A stretch of DNA of 64,000 nucleotides from Hydractinia symbiolongicarpus (GCF_029227915.1 NC_079879.1:6636001-6700000); one strand, 5' to 3'; counted from the stretch's first letter, positions 48,381 to 60,175 are shown. The notes: generated by a model from the letters alone, not told the origin. Translations and numbers: made by a program.

Positions 48381-49210
48381 TCAATTGCGCGACTTTAAAC
48401 CATACATGATAGGCTGTATTTTTTGTTAGCAGATGTTGTAGACTTGGTTCGCGCTGTCGATGTTTCATAGTTGTGCATTTTTAATAGCGAGATAGTTTAT
48501 GCAGCGCCTGCATCTTGTTGTTATTTGAGGAGAGGGTCCTATAAAATGTTGATGAAGTATTATGAAAAAGATAGTTCATAAATAGTTATTAAATAAATAG
48601 TTCCTATAAATAGTTCCTAAATATACATATAAATTTGCTAAGTATCTGTTGTAACTATTTTAAACATTGATTCGTATGTTAATTATTAGTATATGTACGA
48701 TCTGCAAAAAAACACTGAATTTATTGTTAAAAATCATGTGTACAGAAAGTAGACACGCAAAATTGTATGTAACAAGTATGCTTGCAGTAGATTTCTATTG
48801 TTAGTTGGAGCTTGCTTGCAGTCCTATAATTGCGATAAAGTATGTTAGATCCTTTTGAGAATTGAAGATAAAGCTATTTACAGAGGTTATTTAAAGTAGT
48901 TAAAATGGGTCAAATCAAAACTGCTGATCAGAATTTAATCCAGCCTACAAATAACAAATAACATGCAACAGCAGGTAATATATCGTTTTATTTTATTCGG
49001 CTTCAAAGTTATTTTAAAAAGATAGTTTACAGTAGAAAATAATCAACCAGGGTATGTATGTGCCAAATAAATAAATAAATAATAAATTTTGATACGATGC
49101 TGCAGTTTAAAAGAAAAAAACTGGTACGGACTATGATACGTTACTGCACTTTAAATAATGACTTGTATGGACTGCAAACGTAGGAACTTGGCACCTGAAA
49201 CGAAATAAAA
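48381..49210. other. Intergenic, no gene recognised
   Basis: AT-rich; an AAATAGTT-type triplicated motif near 48575-48625 and an AATAAATAAATAAAT run near 49065. No gene supported. Confidence 0.45.
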
Positions 49211-49315
49211 AGATTTAATTTGACCACAAAAACTGAAGAGTACGGGGTAATTTTCCCTTATTAGATTTAATTCGACCACAAAAACTGAAGAGTACGGGGG
49301 TAATTTTCCCTTATT
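49211..49315 (+). repeat. Perfect-like tandem duplication, 52-53 bp, two units
   Basis: Units 49211-49262 and 49263-49315 both read AGATTTAATT(T/C)GACCAC... to ...TTTTCCCTTATT, with one substitution and one extra G in the GGGG run of the second. A recent local duplication. Confidence 0.95.
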
Positions 49316-50784
49316 GCTTAGTAATTGCGGGTGGAGATAGGTCAATTTGACATATTCTTTTGATGAAAAAATCTTCTATAAAAGTATTAAACATTGTGCA
49401 TTGATGGGACTTATTTCCCTGCCCATGATTATATATCTTCTAAATACTTTTCAATACCGTAATTTTTTTCTAAAAGGTTTATTTACAAAGAAGTCAGTAT
49501 GCACACTTTGCATGTATGAGTTTCAATACACACGTTATGACACTAAATTGGAGAAACAACATGGAGTTATATTTTTGGAAGTCAACAAATACCTTTTAAT
49601 ACAAATGACAACAATTTCCTACCGACTTTTTTAACCTCAAGAATATGTACCAAAAGATCGCATGAGTCTTGTATAATATGCGACTGTGTTTTACGGAGGA
49701 ACAAAATCCTCAAATAATGTCAAATGAAACTTTTTAAATAGTTTGACCATTGGCTAATTTAATTAGCCGTGTTCCAAATATATCTGGACGAGCGGTCAAA
49801 AAGAGTATGTTTAATTACTTCAATAACATTTTGTATGTTGGAAGTGCAAAAGTTGTTAAAATTTAATGTCACAGTAAAATGAGATGCTAAATCGATGACG
49901 AATTGTCAAGAAATTGTTTTTACTTTCTATTAGGTTTTAAATTAAATTTTATTTCTTGCATATATAATGCCAGTCATTAAGGTATGTTTAAATAATTGGA
50001 CAGTTTCCTAGTTTTCTTTTTAAGAATTCCGTATAAACTTTTAAGTCTGTCAAAATTTGTGCAATTCAATTCCGTTGAAGTGATGCACTACAGACAAAAA
50101 TAACAACAAACAACAAATGAAAAACATGGAAGGTAGGGTATGTAAAGTATAAGAGTCTTGCATGCCTTGTGAACACCCTAAAAAATCTTAGCTTGCTGTT
50201 TCATAACACGTACCTAAGCTATAAAATATTTTGTTTAATCTTTTAAGAAAATGAGTATAAAAGAGAATTATTTCTCAAAAAGAATCATGCAACAAAAGGA
50301 ATTGTGCTAAATGATCTAACAATAAATTAAAACGAAGGACAACTATAACGGAAGTTGTAATTTACCTTAGTAATACGCTTTGTATTCTCTGTCCCTCCTC
50401 CGCCTGTCTGTATGTATATATATACCTAATGATAGCTTGATTACTTTATATGAATGCAGTCATTTCTGTTAGTCGGTGTGTTTGTTGACTAAAATAAGAT
50501 AGACAAAGAATAATTTGTTTGATAAGAATAGAAAAAAGTAAAAAAAATAGTGGTAGGTGGTTCTTATAGTTCTTATCAGTCACCTTATTTTGTAACGCAT
50601 TTTTAACTCCCTATCCTGCTGGAATATTTACGATAACTTTTTTTTAAAAAGTGTCGAAATATAATAATGTTTTGGTGAGAAAATTGTTCAGGATTTTTTC
50701 TATCGAGGCTATCCGAGTATGCGAATCGAAAATATCTTTTAAACCCGAAAAGAAGCATGGCTTTTAACAAATTCATAGTTTATG
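49316..50784. other. Upstream region of the second peptide gene, nothing recognised
   Basis: A 95-codon frame at 49347-49634 has no recognisable motif and ends in ordinary AT-rich sequence. A GTATATATATACC run lies near 50412. No regulatory elements beyond the TATA-like site could be supported. Confidence 0.45.
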
Positions 50785-50796
50785 CTATTTATAAAC
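50785..50796 (+). promoter_or_regulatory. Possible TATA box of the second six-cysteine peptide gene
   Basis: CTATTTATAAAC lies 53-64 bp upstream of the ATG at 50849, a plausible distance for a short-leader gene with transcription from about 50820. A TTTTTTAATTATTAG acceptor-like site ending at 50843 leaves open a 5' untranslated intron instead. Confidence 0.35.
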
Positions 50797-50848
50797 AATA
50801 TTTAAATTATCAATTCTAATTAACTCAATTTTTTAATTATTAGCCACG

Positions 50849-51348
50849 ATGAAGCTCGTTTTATTATTCACGTTGATGCTATCAATCTCTATGTTCGTCA
50901 AGGCTGTACCTGTAAGTATGAGTACGTACATTTTATTAAAACTCAAAAATATAAAGTATTTTTGTTTTACAAAGAAGTTGGACTGTTTCATATGAGTAGT
51001 AAAGTAAGGATATGTTGCATTTTTGTTAGAAAGTTAGACTGTTATAAATGAGTAAAAAAGTAATTTCCAATGCATTCAATTCTATAGAATTTTTAAATTG
51101 TATTGGAGAATGTTATTAAACCATTCTGTCTTTTCTAACCAAAGGTTCCTGACACTACAACTTCTACCACAACAACGGCTACTACCACAACGTCTTCACC
51201 AGTGGATTGTAACACCAAAATATTTGAAACGTGTGAATTTGAAGCTCCTAATCCTTGCTTTGGATGTGCTAGTTTAACATGCGAATTTGTCACTTCATTT
51301 AATGAATATGTTTGTATACAAAGCGGTAGTGGTCCTAGAATTAAGTAG
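50849..51348 (+). CDS. Secreted six-cysteine peptide with Thr-rich linker (two coding exons)
   Basis: Unrecognised small secreted protein of 88 residues. Exon 50849-50911 encodes a 21-residue signal peptide: MKLV, a hydrophobic core, then VKAVP with a good cleavage site after Ala. Intron 50912-51144 (233 bp, donor GTAAGT, acceptor CCAAAG) is phase 0 and follows the Pro codon, as in the gene at 10133-12663. Exon 51145-51348 starts VPDTT, runs through a Thr/Ser linker (about 18 residues, likely O-glycosylated) and ends in six cysteines spaced C-x7-C-x7-C-x2-C-x4-C-x10-C with a short basic tail PRIK and stop TAG. The last cysteine is framed by an aromatic F-x2-Y-x-C-[IV] pattern also present in the other gene. 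Codon content and both splice sites support expression. Function unknown; extracellular by inference. Confidence 0.75.
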
Positions 51349-52992
51349 CATCCTTTAAAGAATGCATTGTTTTATTTGTACATATAAAAAGAAATAATAT
51401 TGAGGGTTATAGCTAATATTTTATTTAAAAATAACTTATATATCGCATAACGACATTTCGTATTGAATTCTTCCCTGTAGTCAATTTTATCTGATAGGGC
51501 CACTTTGCCTTAGTTAAAAAATGACCTAAGTTTGTCCCATAGTTCTTACTCAGAAGGTTGGACAAAGTTTTCTTATTATTTTTTTCTGGGATCTACTAGA
51601 TCCCCATTTTTGACTTATGGCTTCTCGTCAATACGGCAAAATACAAGTTAGAAGAGAACGGAACCGAACTTCTTTTTCTTACGTAGACACAGAGAATATC
51701 TAGTTATAATTTAATGCAATATCAACAACACTTTTCTATTTTTATGTAGCTGTAAGAAAAAGGTACACGATCCGTACGCTAAGTAACGCTAATGTTAGCC
51801 AAAATCTGCACACATATATAACTATCATCACACGACCTCCTGAAGGCATGCAATTTACTACGTCATCATTTTGTGTTTTGATATTTGCTTTTGTAACTTT
51901 TTATTTTGAACGTAAGTTGATTCTTTCAATCTTGATTCGTAGAACACATTGCCCATTTACGTTTCCTTTGAAATTTTAGTTGCAGTAAAAACTGGCTTAC
52001 AGCTGTAGGAAATGACGGATCTTTTTAAATGTTCATGCTGCACAAAAAAATACTTTTTAGCACCTAATTCCATTTAAGCTGTTAGGTCTTGTCAGGTTTG
52101 GTTATATAAAAATTAATAGCTGGAAGACTTTGTCTTTTCTACAAAATTTGTTTTTATTTGCAGATATGATTAACCGTTCTTATATTTGAAAATGATTAAA
52201 ACGCACATAATGTTGTTAGGATTGGCGTTTTAAGGCTTGAGTGCTGAGCAAGAGTTGTACAACAAGCGCTGCTACAACTTTATTGGAAACAACATACAAC
52301 ACAAGAGTTATAGTTTACGGACTTTATTGGAAAACACCCTTTATGATTTATTTACTAAGTATATTTATTTATTTATTCTTTATCTAAATTCGATAAAATG
52401 AAAAATGTAAAATACAGATAAAAATAAAAATAATATAAACTGTCTGTAAATCAATAGAAAATATTATATTTCAGAATTACAGAGAGTGGTTAGCTCGTAA
52501 AAGCTAATTTAAATCCAAAAATACTAAGAAAATAACAGTGCTAAAAAAAGGAATAAAGAGAAACAATAATATCAAATTATGTTAACAAAAGTCCCTGATA
52601 CACTGATCCCATGTTTTAGGAAGTTAAATATCTCTGTTAAGCTGCTAATTTACGAAAAATTAAGAAAACGTGGTAATTGGTTTAACTAGTGGCCAGTTAC
52701 TCATGGATGAGCGTTCTACAAAACCATTTCGCGAAATGAGTTAAAAAACAATAATTTGGTTTCGTCTGAATTCATTAGTTGCATTTAACATCATTAAGAA
52801 ATATTATTTATATTTTATTGCACGCATTTGTATTTCGCTACTTTCATTTTTTACTTAAAGCAGCTCAAGTTTGGTTAGGATAACAAGCACACATCACAAA
52901 GTGAATGACAACTTTACTGCAAAAAAGTAGTTAACTGGTTAAGAAAAGTTCTCAATATGAACGTTTGTAGAAATCTTAAAACTGATTTGTTT
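51349..52992. other. Intergenic, no gene recognised
   Basis: The first 60 bases are the 3' end of the peptide gene (an AAATAATA weak polyadenylation-like site near 51391). The remainder is AT-rich with a TATTTATTTATTTATT run near 52361. No gene supported. Confidence 0.45.
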
Positions 52993-53020
52993 AAGCGTAA
53001 TCGGTTCGGCGTTTTATTAA
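52993..53020 (+). mobile_element. Left end of a third piggyBac-type MITE, split by the inverted repeat
   Basis: TTAAGCGTAATCGGTTCGGCG resembles the left end TTAACCGTATTCGGTCCGG of the MITE at 41910. The matching interior (TCTGCTTAAAATT then ACTTTAGTTCTA, TAAAATTTATTTAACA, CTGTTTTTACATGG) resumes at 56498-56630, directly on the far side of the large inverted repeat. Confidence 0.5.
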
Positions 53021-53900
53021 GATACTAGCTGTTTCCCGTGGAAGAATCCACTGTATTCCATTTAATTTATGTAGCAGATATATATCCATCAAAAAACAAA
53101 CAATACAGCAGTGCGCATCTTACATCTGCATTATTATATAAATGACCAAAAATATTAAAGGTTTTCAACAACTGCAGTACATATGTGACATTTAAAATCT
53201 AAATCTACTAAAATTACTTGCTCTGACCATCTGACAAATGCAAAAATTATTCGGAAAAAAGTTTTTAAAAAGCATTTCAACATACATCTCACCCATAAAA
53301 TTTAAATCACTCAAAACGCCACATATATACAAAAAAGCTGATCAATGTCAAACACAAATCTCTCTCATTGTATATTTTAAAATCGGTTAGTTTATTGCAA
53401 ACCCTGCCAAAGGTTGACACAAAATGTGAAAAATAAACAATAAATTTTGCCTAAGTAGAAGTTTTTATCTAAGGTGTTAAAAAGGGATTTGCAAGGATAA
53501 ATTATAATGCAATAAAACATTATTTGATATATTGCATACGGTCCTTCCTCACCAAACTTTAGACAAAATGCCAACAAAATAACGGTGTTTAAATCTAAAA
53601 TTAATAAAGTCCTTTTAGCAATTTGCGTGCTGTTTTACCATCAATAAAGTAAACAAAATTTCAAATCTCACATAGTATTCTGTCACAAATTTTCATAAAA
53701 TATATATATAAGTCATAATGAGTCATGTTAAACAACAGCAATCAATCTATATATAAGTTCATTTTATGTCAATTTTTGCACCAATTTTGCAACACAAAAT
53801 ACAAATTCTAAATAATACTAAAATCTCTTATTTTGGTCCTTCGCATACCGACGGTCTCCCACAAAAGTTTAATCAAAATGTAAAAAATGAGAGGTAACAA
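53021..53900 (+). repeat. Left arm of large inverted repeat (~880 bp)
   Basis: Begins GATACTAGCTGTTTCCCGTG and is the near-perfect reverse complement of 55617-56497; in the first ~220 bases compared there are only about four differences. The inner end is at TGAGAGGTAAC. Much of the arm is built of degenerate ~100-bp units. No coding frame. RNA read through both arms would fold into a long hairpin. Confidence 0.92.
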
Positions 53901-54830
53901 CAAAATCAAAGTTTGCAAAATTTAATTAAAAATGCCCTCTAAAATAATATTTTAATCCAAAATGCCAAAGAAAAACAGTTTGCAACAAAAATCAGTTATT
54001 TCGATGATATTGCATACACTCTTTTCTCACAAAAGCTTCACAAACTGTAAAAAAAAGAATGGTTGTAGGGAGTGCTTCTGATTCAACAAAAAAAGTTTTT
54101 TTGACATATTGCATCTAGCCCTTACCCATTAAATCTTACACAAAATTTCCAAAACTATATACGATTTAGAACACATCAAATTTAAATCGAGAAGGATCAG
54201 TCATTTCGATATATTGCACGGAGTCCTCCCCAGTAAGAATTTATACAAAATATAGAAAAACAAAGCTTGCAAGGTGTAAAATTGAATTCTTCTTCTGTGT
54301 ATATATATATGGTCCTTCCTCGCAAAATTAACATAAAATGTCAAAAAGGTTCAGATATAACAACAGATATAACACAACAAAAATCAGTTCTATCAGTATA
54401 TGTCATGCCATTGTCTTCCACCAAATGTTCCCCTTAAAGTTTCACAGACACAGCCTGTAAATTAAAAACAACTAAGATCAGGTATTTTGGTCTATTTCAT
54501 ACCATTCTGTTCCAAATAACTTTTTTTTATATGCATGTATATTATATGCCTTCAACAACAATAAGTTAATTCAAAATGTCAAAAAGAAGAAAAAAATAGC
54601 TTACAAAGAGTATAAAATTGAAATCAACAAAGTAGCTCTTTTGGTGTATTAAATATAAGCACAAAAGTTTACACTAAATGTAAGAAAATGGTTGTGTTTA
54701 GTAATTCTAAATTAAGAAAAGTCAGTTCTTTTAGCATGCTGATTAAGGTTTTTGCCCACAAATTCTTACATGAAAATGTCAAAACCACAATTTGAAAATT
54801 TACATTTTAAAAATAAGTAATTTCTGAACT
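53220..54830 (+). repeat. Degenerate tandem array, ~100-bp units, across left arm and loop
   Basis: About ten units recognised by a core of the type AGTC(A/T)TTTTGGTATATTGCATAC, then GGTCCTTCCTC(A/G)C, then AAA-TTTACACAAAATGTCAAAA. Cores lie near 53521, 53828, 53994, 54096, 54200, 54300, 54390, 54485, 54640 and 54720. Units are highly diverged, so the array is old relative to the arm duplication. Confidence 0.6.
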
Positions 54831-54928
54831 TTATTTTCAGAATATTTGGAGGAAAAGAACTTCGCAAACCAAAAAAAACCCAGGAAAATGTTTAAAATTT
54901 TCAGGGTTAATAACGTTTGATGTGTTTT

Positions 54929-55558
54929 CAGTAAGGGATAACGGCAAATTAGGCTTTCACGCCAAATTAGGCTAGTAGCTTAGTTAGGAGATTTTTCATA
55001 GACTATTTAGGCGAGTATCTCCTATTTAGGCGATTTGCTATCTTCTTTTATGATTATCTCGAAAACCACGTTTGGTCGCACCATCTTCTTTCAGAGCTTT
55101 GTTGCTCATTACATCATCTTTGTTCGAGCAAAATCTTTTATATTTTGCTTCACGGGACTAAAAATTATACGTCAAAAGTCTTTGGATCGGCTAATTAGAC
55201 GAGAAATAGTCTATTTAGGCTATGCGCCACCATGTTGAAAATATGCGCACGGGAAATTTAGCCTTTTTCAGAAGCAACCGTGGCCGTAAAACAAAGAAGC
55301 CGTAACACAGCGCATGCGTTCTTAATCAAAACAAACTAAACGCTATATCTTCGGACAGCGCAAATAATAAAGAAAAATATGTTTGGACCATCAAAAGGGG
55401 GTTCTATAGAATGTTTTTAGCTAATAAAATCATTGCGATTATGCAACAGAACAGCGATAGGCAGCAAAAACCATGTTGATAGCCTAATTAGGAGAGATAA
55501 ATCGGCTATCGTATACTAATTAGACTATTATAGCCTAATTTGCGGTTATCCCTGACTG
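54929..55558 (+). mobile_element. 630-bp MITE with 27-bp terminal inverted repeats, 5-bp target duplication
   Basis: Left end CAGTAAGGGATAACGGCAAA..., right end (complement) CAGTCAGGGATAACCGCAAA...: 27-bp inverted repeats (54929-54955 and 55532-55558) with two mismatches. Flanked by GTTTT at 54924-54928 and 55559-55563. The interior is non-coding and rich in short TTAGG(C/A) and CTAATTAGG motifs on both strands, candidate transposase-binding sites. The 5-bp duplication argues against piggyBac (TTAA) and Tc1/mariner (TA); the superfamily is unresolved. Confidence 0.85.
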
Positions 55559-55616
55559 GTTTTGTGGGAATGTATATACTGGGAATCTTTAGTTTAAAGC
55601 TAGTATTTAGCATTTG

Positions 55617-56497
55617 TCGTTACCTCTCATTTTTTACATTTTGATTAAACTTTTGTGGGAGACCGTCGGTATGCGAAGGACCAAAATAAGAGATTTTAGT
55701 ATTATTTAGAATTTGTATTTTATGTTGCAAAATTGGTGCAAAAATTGACATAAAATGAACTTATATACAGATTGATTGCTGTTGTTTAACATGACTCATT
55801 ATGACTTATATATATATTTTATGAAAATTTGTGACAGAATACTATGTGAGATTTGAAATTTTGTTTACTTTATTGATGGTAAAACAGCATGCAAATTGCT
55901 AAAAGGACTTTATTAATTTTAGGTTTAAACACCGTTATTTTGTTGGCATTTTGTCTAAAGTTTGGTGAGGAGGGACTGTATGCAATATATCAAATAATGT
56001 TTTATTGCATTATAATTTGTCCTTGCAAATCCCTTTTTTTACACCTTAGATAAAAAATTCTGTCAGAGGCACAATTTATTCTTTATTTTTCACATTGTGT
56101 GTCAACCTTTGGCAGGGTTTGCAATAAACTAACTGATTTTAACATATACAATGAGAGAGATTTGTGTTTGACATTGATCAGCTTTTTTGTATATATGTGG
56201 CGTTTTAAGTGATTTAAATTTTATGGGTGAGATGTATGTTGAAATGCTTTTGGAAACTTCTTTCCGAATAATTTTCGCATTTGTCAGATGGTCAGAGCAA
56301 GTAATTTTAGTAGATTTAGATTTTAAATGTCACATAAATACTGCAGTTGTTGAAAACCTTTAATTTTTTTGGTCATTTATATAATAATGCAGATGTAAGA
56401 TGCGCACTGCTGTATTGTTTGTTTTTTGATGGACATATATCTGCTACATAAATTAAATGGAATACAGTGGATTCTTCCACGGGAAACAGCTAGTATC
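55617..56497 (-). repeat. Right arm of large inverted repeat (~880 bp)
   Basis: Reverse complement partner of 53021-53900, ending GGGAAACAGCTAGTATC. The loop between the arms is 1716 bp (53901-55616), of which 630 bp are the later MITE, so the pre-MITE loop was about 1.1 kb. Confidence 0.92.
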
Positions 56498-56630
56498 TGC
56501 TTAAAATTCAATTACTTTAGTTCTAAATCGATGTTTAACTTTTTGTTTAAAGTTTAGTGACAGTCAAATAAAATTTATTTAACAATTGTTCCTGTTTTTA
56601 CATGGTTTGAATGAATGAGGTGGGGAGCAC
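56498..56630 (+). mobile_element. Interior fragment of the third piggyBac-type MITE
   Basis: Matches 42088-42200 in order and orientation, then continues into GAGGTGGGGAGCACAATCCGCC. This last part resembles the GGTGGGGGGAGGGGATTCCGCC end of the copy at 40120-40652, so this copy may be a hybrid or rearranged. Confidence 0.55.
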
Positions 56631-58309
56631 AATCCGCCCGGCAAAATAAAAGGAACTATCGCTACTCAAATACCATATTGGCGACGGTACGTAATAAGGC
56701 ACGTCTGTTGTAAATAGCTTCCAAACACTTTGTGTTGCGTCTTTTTCAGGAAGTAACATCTTTCCGTATCTACCGAAAGTTAGCAGTAAATAATAACTCT
56801 AAACGGACTAAAAGCACGGACCTTTTATTGTCTATTCCCTAAAAATGTTACTTCGAAATTTACACCAAACAATTTGCCAAGGAAGCACTTTACTTTCTCG
56901 CGATTAAAATTAAAAATAAAAGCCTGACGGCAACAAACGGTAGCAGTGTTTGAACGAAACGTAGCCTATCAGTTTATTCAATCAATTAAACCCTTTATAA
57001 CTATGCGACTTTAAATTTATTTTAGTGAACGATTGTAAATAATTTTATTAAAACGGAGATGGAGAGCGAACGTACAGAGCACCATGCGTTCGGACCCCGC
57101 AAAGTACCAGTACGTTGAGATTGTTATTCCGCTAATATAATTTGAAAAGCTTAAACGCGACAGTGCTTCCGAAACATTTTGGGGTAGTTTCGGTCTTGTT
57201 CTTTTCTGTAAGATGTGTTTTCCTTATTAATATTATACGTGCTTCTTTGTTACATTTATGCTTTTTTGTTTCCGAAAATTTGTCAACACTCTTGTCTTGT
57301 TTTTTTCATTCTATTTGTTGAAAATTCCTGCCGCGCAAAACATTGTCAAAAACACTAATATCATCTGCGTTTCAACACTTCTGCATAAAATAATCCGGTC
57401 TGTAAGATTATTAAAAATTGAATTCTAGGAAAGACAATCGATTTCAGTGACCTCATGGTAATTATTAAAAACCATGAAAAAGATAACACTAGCGTAGTGA
57501 CGTACAAATTATGTTAAGCGAGACAAAACTGCAGGATTTTTGTTCTTCGATCATATTTGCAGGTTCACAAGTGCAGCGAAAATGGTATACACAGACTGGT
57601 GGAGAGGATACAGAAATTAAGACACATCAACTTAGAGATGGTTTTTAGTTAATCTTTATATGAAAAAACTGATGTGGACCAGCCACATAACAAAATAATA
57701 CAAAATAATGAAATGAAAGCACTGACAAAAAAGTTTTTAGTTCAACACTTTCAGATGTCAACAACTTAATTTGCATTTCTTCAACATCCTTCAGATTGGT
57801 TTCAAGAAGATCAGCTAGTTTAACCATTTTTAACTAAAATTAACGGTTTACTTGACCAGTCTTTTGAACCACTTGTATTCAGAAAAAAACAAATACATTT
57901 AAAAAAGCCAGTAAGTTTGGGTATCTAAAAATGAAAATTTTAAGTACATAGCATTAACTCTACAAGAAATATGAGAACTTGAAATTCATGAAAAAAATCT
58001 GCAAAAAACACTTTGTCACTTTTTTACAATTTTTGATTTGGATTATGTAAAATGAGAAAATTTCTGCAAAAATTGTATATTTTCACATTCTCTAACATAT
58101 TTGTAAAGATAGTGCAAAAAATCAGAACAATCTTGCAATTTTAAAAAGTACAGCTGAAATTTGAAAATATCGAATAATCAACTTTTTGCGCAATTTACTT
58201 CTACACTAAGTGTAAATCTCACAAAAACAAGTCATAACATCTTAGTTTTATTTTCAATTTTGGTCTTTGTTCACACAACTATAATCTTTTAATGTATTAT
58301 AAACTTCAA
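56631..58309. other. Intergenic, no gene recognised
   Basis: A 60-codon - strand frame at 57645-57827 (MVKLADLLETN start) is Leu/Glu-rich but too short and isolated to call. Nothing else supported. Confidence 0.4.
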
Positions 58310-59204
58310 AACACACCGCTCATGGTTTTGTTATGTTTTTGATAACGTCTCGCTTCATAACCGGATCACCAGTTATTCCGTTCTTTTTGCCACTATTAGC
58401 GTATTATCCAATATGTATTGCAGACAGCATACTAGCAATTTTGTGGTTTTGTCTTAGTAATGTCATTCCACCTCATTAACATAAGATTACCATGCATTCT
58501 GATTTTGACACCCCCTTTCGCAGGTTTCCCAGACCAGATGTTTCTCGCTACGCCTTCTTTGAGCCTCAAAGTCTAATAGCAAGATAAAAAAATTCATCTG
58601 CTTCCTCAAAGAGAAAAACACCTTTGATTGGGACTTCAATGTGTCAAATGTTGCCAGTAAGTTACGTCCTGTATCTTGCGGGAACGTGATATCAGAACAA
58701 TCTTCGTACTTAGTGTCTGCACCTGCATAAATAATAAAGCGACACAAATACCCACTAATGCTCTCACACAGCATGAACAGTTTGACACCATTATGTTCTC
58801 TTTTGGGTCGTATGTATACCGGCCTTTCAACAGGGAAAGATATTCGTCAATGGCAACATTTTTTTCCGGCGTATAATTTGCTTCATAGTTTTTACTAAGT
58901 TTCTCCATGATGAGAAACCTAAGCTTATGTAAGTGGTCTGCCTTATAGTCGTTTATGTCAGAAAAATGAATCATTTTCTGGAGCAAATGAAATCTGTTCC
59001 AACTGATAAGTTTTTGAAAAATTGGGGTTTGAAATACCAATAAATAAAATTATATAAAATTACTCCAATACATATCAATCTCTGGTTTGCGCTTGATTTC
59101 CATTAGCATAATAAAAGTGTTGTAACAAAAACCCAGATCTCATCAGCGTCTGTATCAACCCATTTAGCAAACAAACTCTCATTCTCAGCTTCAATTCGCT
59201 CCAT
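58310..59204 (-). pseudogene. piggyBac transposase pseudogene
   Basis: On the - strand from 59204: MERIEAENESLFAKWVDTD, EIWVFVTTLL, then out of frame KRKPEIDMYWSN, then 59040-58636 with FQTPIFQKLISWNRFHLLQK, HFSDINDY and NVAIDEYLSLLKGR. The Asp of this last IDE is the usual first catalytic residue of the DDE_Tnp_1_7 core. A further frameshift near 58770 leads to LCESISGYLCRFIIYAGADT, the strand after it. The second catalytic motif (TDNFYTS in relatives) is not seen. A late segment (NGITGDPVMKRDVIKNITK near 58360) fits the region before the third Asp. Several frameshifts make it inactive. It may be a relative of the source that moved the TTAA-flanked MITEs, but that is not shown. Confidence 0.75.
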
Positions 59205-60100
59205 AATTTATCTCTTCTTGAGTTTTAATTACAATAATAGTATCTAATTGCCATTCAGAAGATACTCACTGAATAAAAAAACACTTCCATCTTGCACCAC
59301 AATTTCTTGCATACAGAAATACAATATTGATAACACTTACTACCATGGAACGCAATGTTGCAGAGTTGGTTTTTAATTTCGTTAATGAAAACACGCGTTA
59401 TTATCTCTTGTGTTATGCGTAGACACGTTTCTCCCTAATTTGAATATATCTCCGTGAAGTTTGGCTAACTATGACAAAACTAATACGTTATCCGCTTTGC
59501 TGCTACCGTAATTAGCTTCGTTCGGCAGCGTTGCACACGGGGCTTAATCGCTGTGTTAACTGTATCGGACCTGAAGACTGCAAATAAGGTCTATGAAGTT
59601 TTTATCTGTATCATTCTGGAGGGAAGGAAGGAGCAGGGTACCCATGGATCATGGATCTGCAATAACTTAAGCTAACTCACGAAACTTTGTTGTGGGATAT
59701 TTAGCTACTACATTATTCCAAGTAAATATATATGACTGTGCAATTGGAATCAGAAATGACCATTCTCCTCACTTTCTTCTTGTGCTGTTAATGCTATAGC
59801 CTTGATTTTAGCCAGGCTTGAAGATCTATTTAACATAAATGGGAAATTAAAGAAGAATAGCAAACTTTTTTAGTTTGAAAACATGTCTGCAAGACATTAT
59901 CAATTAATACATAAACAATTTTTTTTAAACACGTGTTTAGAACGCGTATATAAGTAATTTTTTTAACATGTATTTTGCCATCACAAGCCACTAATAATAC
60001 TTTCCGAAAATCGCAAAATTTCAGCAATAAATTACATGGAAAATAAAAATACGTGAATTAAATCACAGGGCATGTGTGCCAAAATTTTTAGTTTGTAGAT
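59205..60100. other. Intergenic, no gene recognised
   Basis: AT-rich, no supported feature; likely part of the old piggyBac element and flanks. No TTAA-bounded inverted ends could be assigned to the transposase pseudogene. Confidence 0.4.
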
Positions 60101-60104
60101 TTGC

Positions 60105-60175
60105 GAAGATGATGTAGTGGTTGCGCATTCGACTTGTAATCATAAGATTTCAGATTCCCCACTCCGGCGTACTTT
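60105..60175 (+). mobile_element. tRNA-Thr-like SINE head
   Basis: GATGTAGTGGTTGCGCATTC, then GACTTGTAATC, resembles the D-arm and anticodon arm (TGT anticodon context ACTTGTAAT) of a tRNA-Thr, followed by a degenerate B box (TTTCAGATTCCCC) and CCACTCCGG. It sits directly upstream of copy 2 of the segmental duplication. Decayed bases in the B box suggest an old SINE or tRNA pseudogene rather than a working tRNA. Confidence 0.5.

Noticed and set aside
54955-55540. TTAGGC motifs read as telomeric repeats
   Set aside because: They are scattered, on both strands and not in tandem; they belong to the MITE interior.
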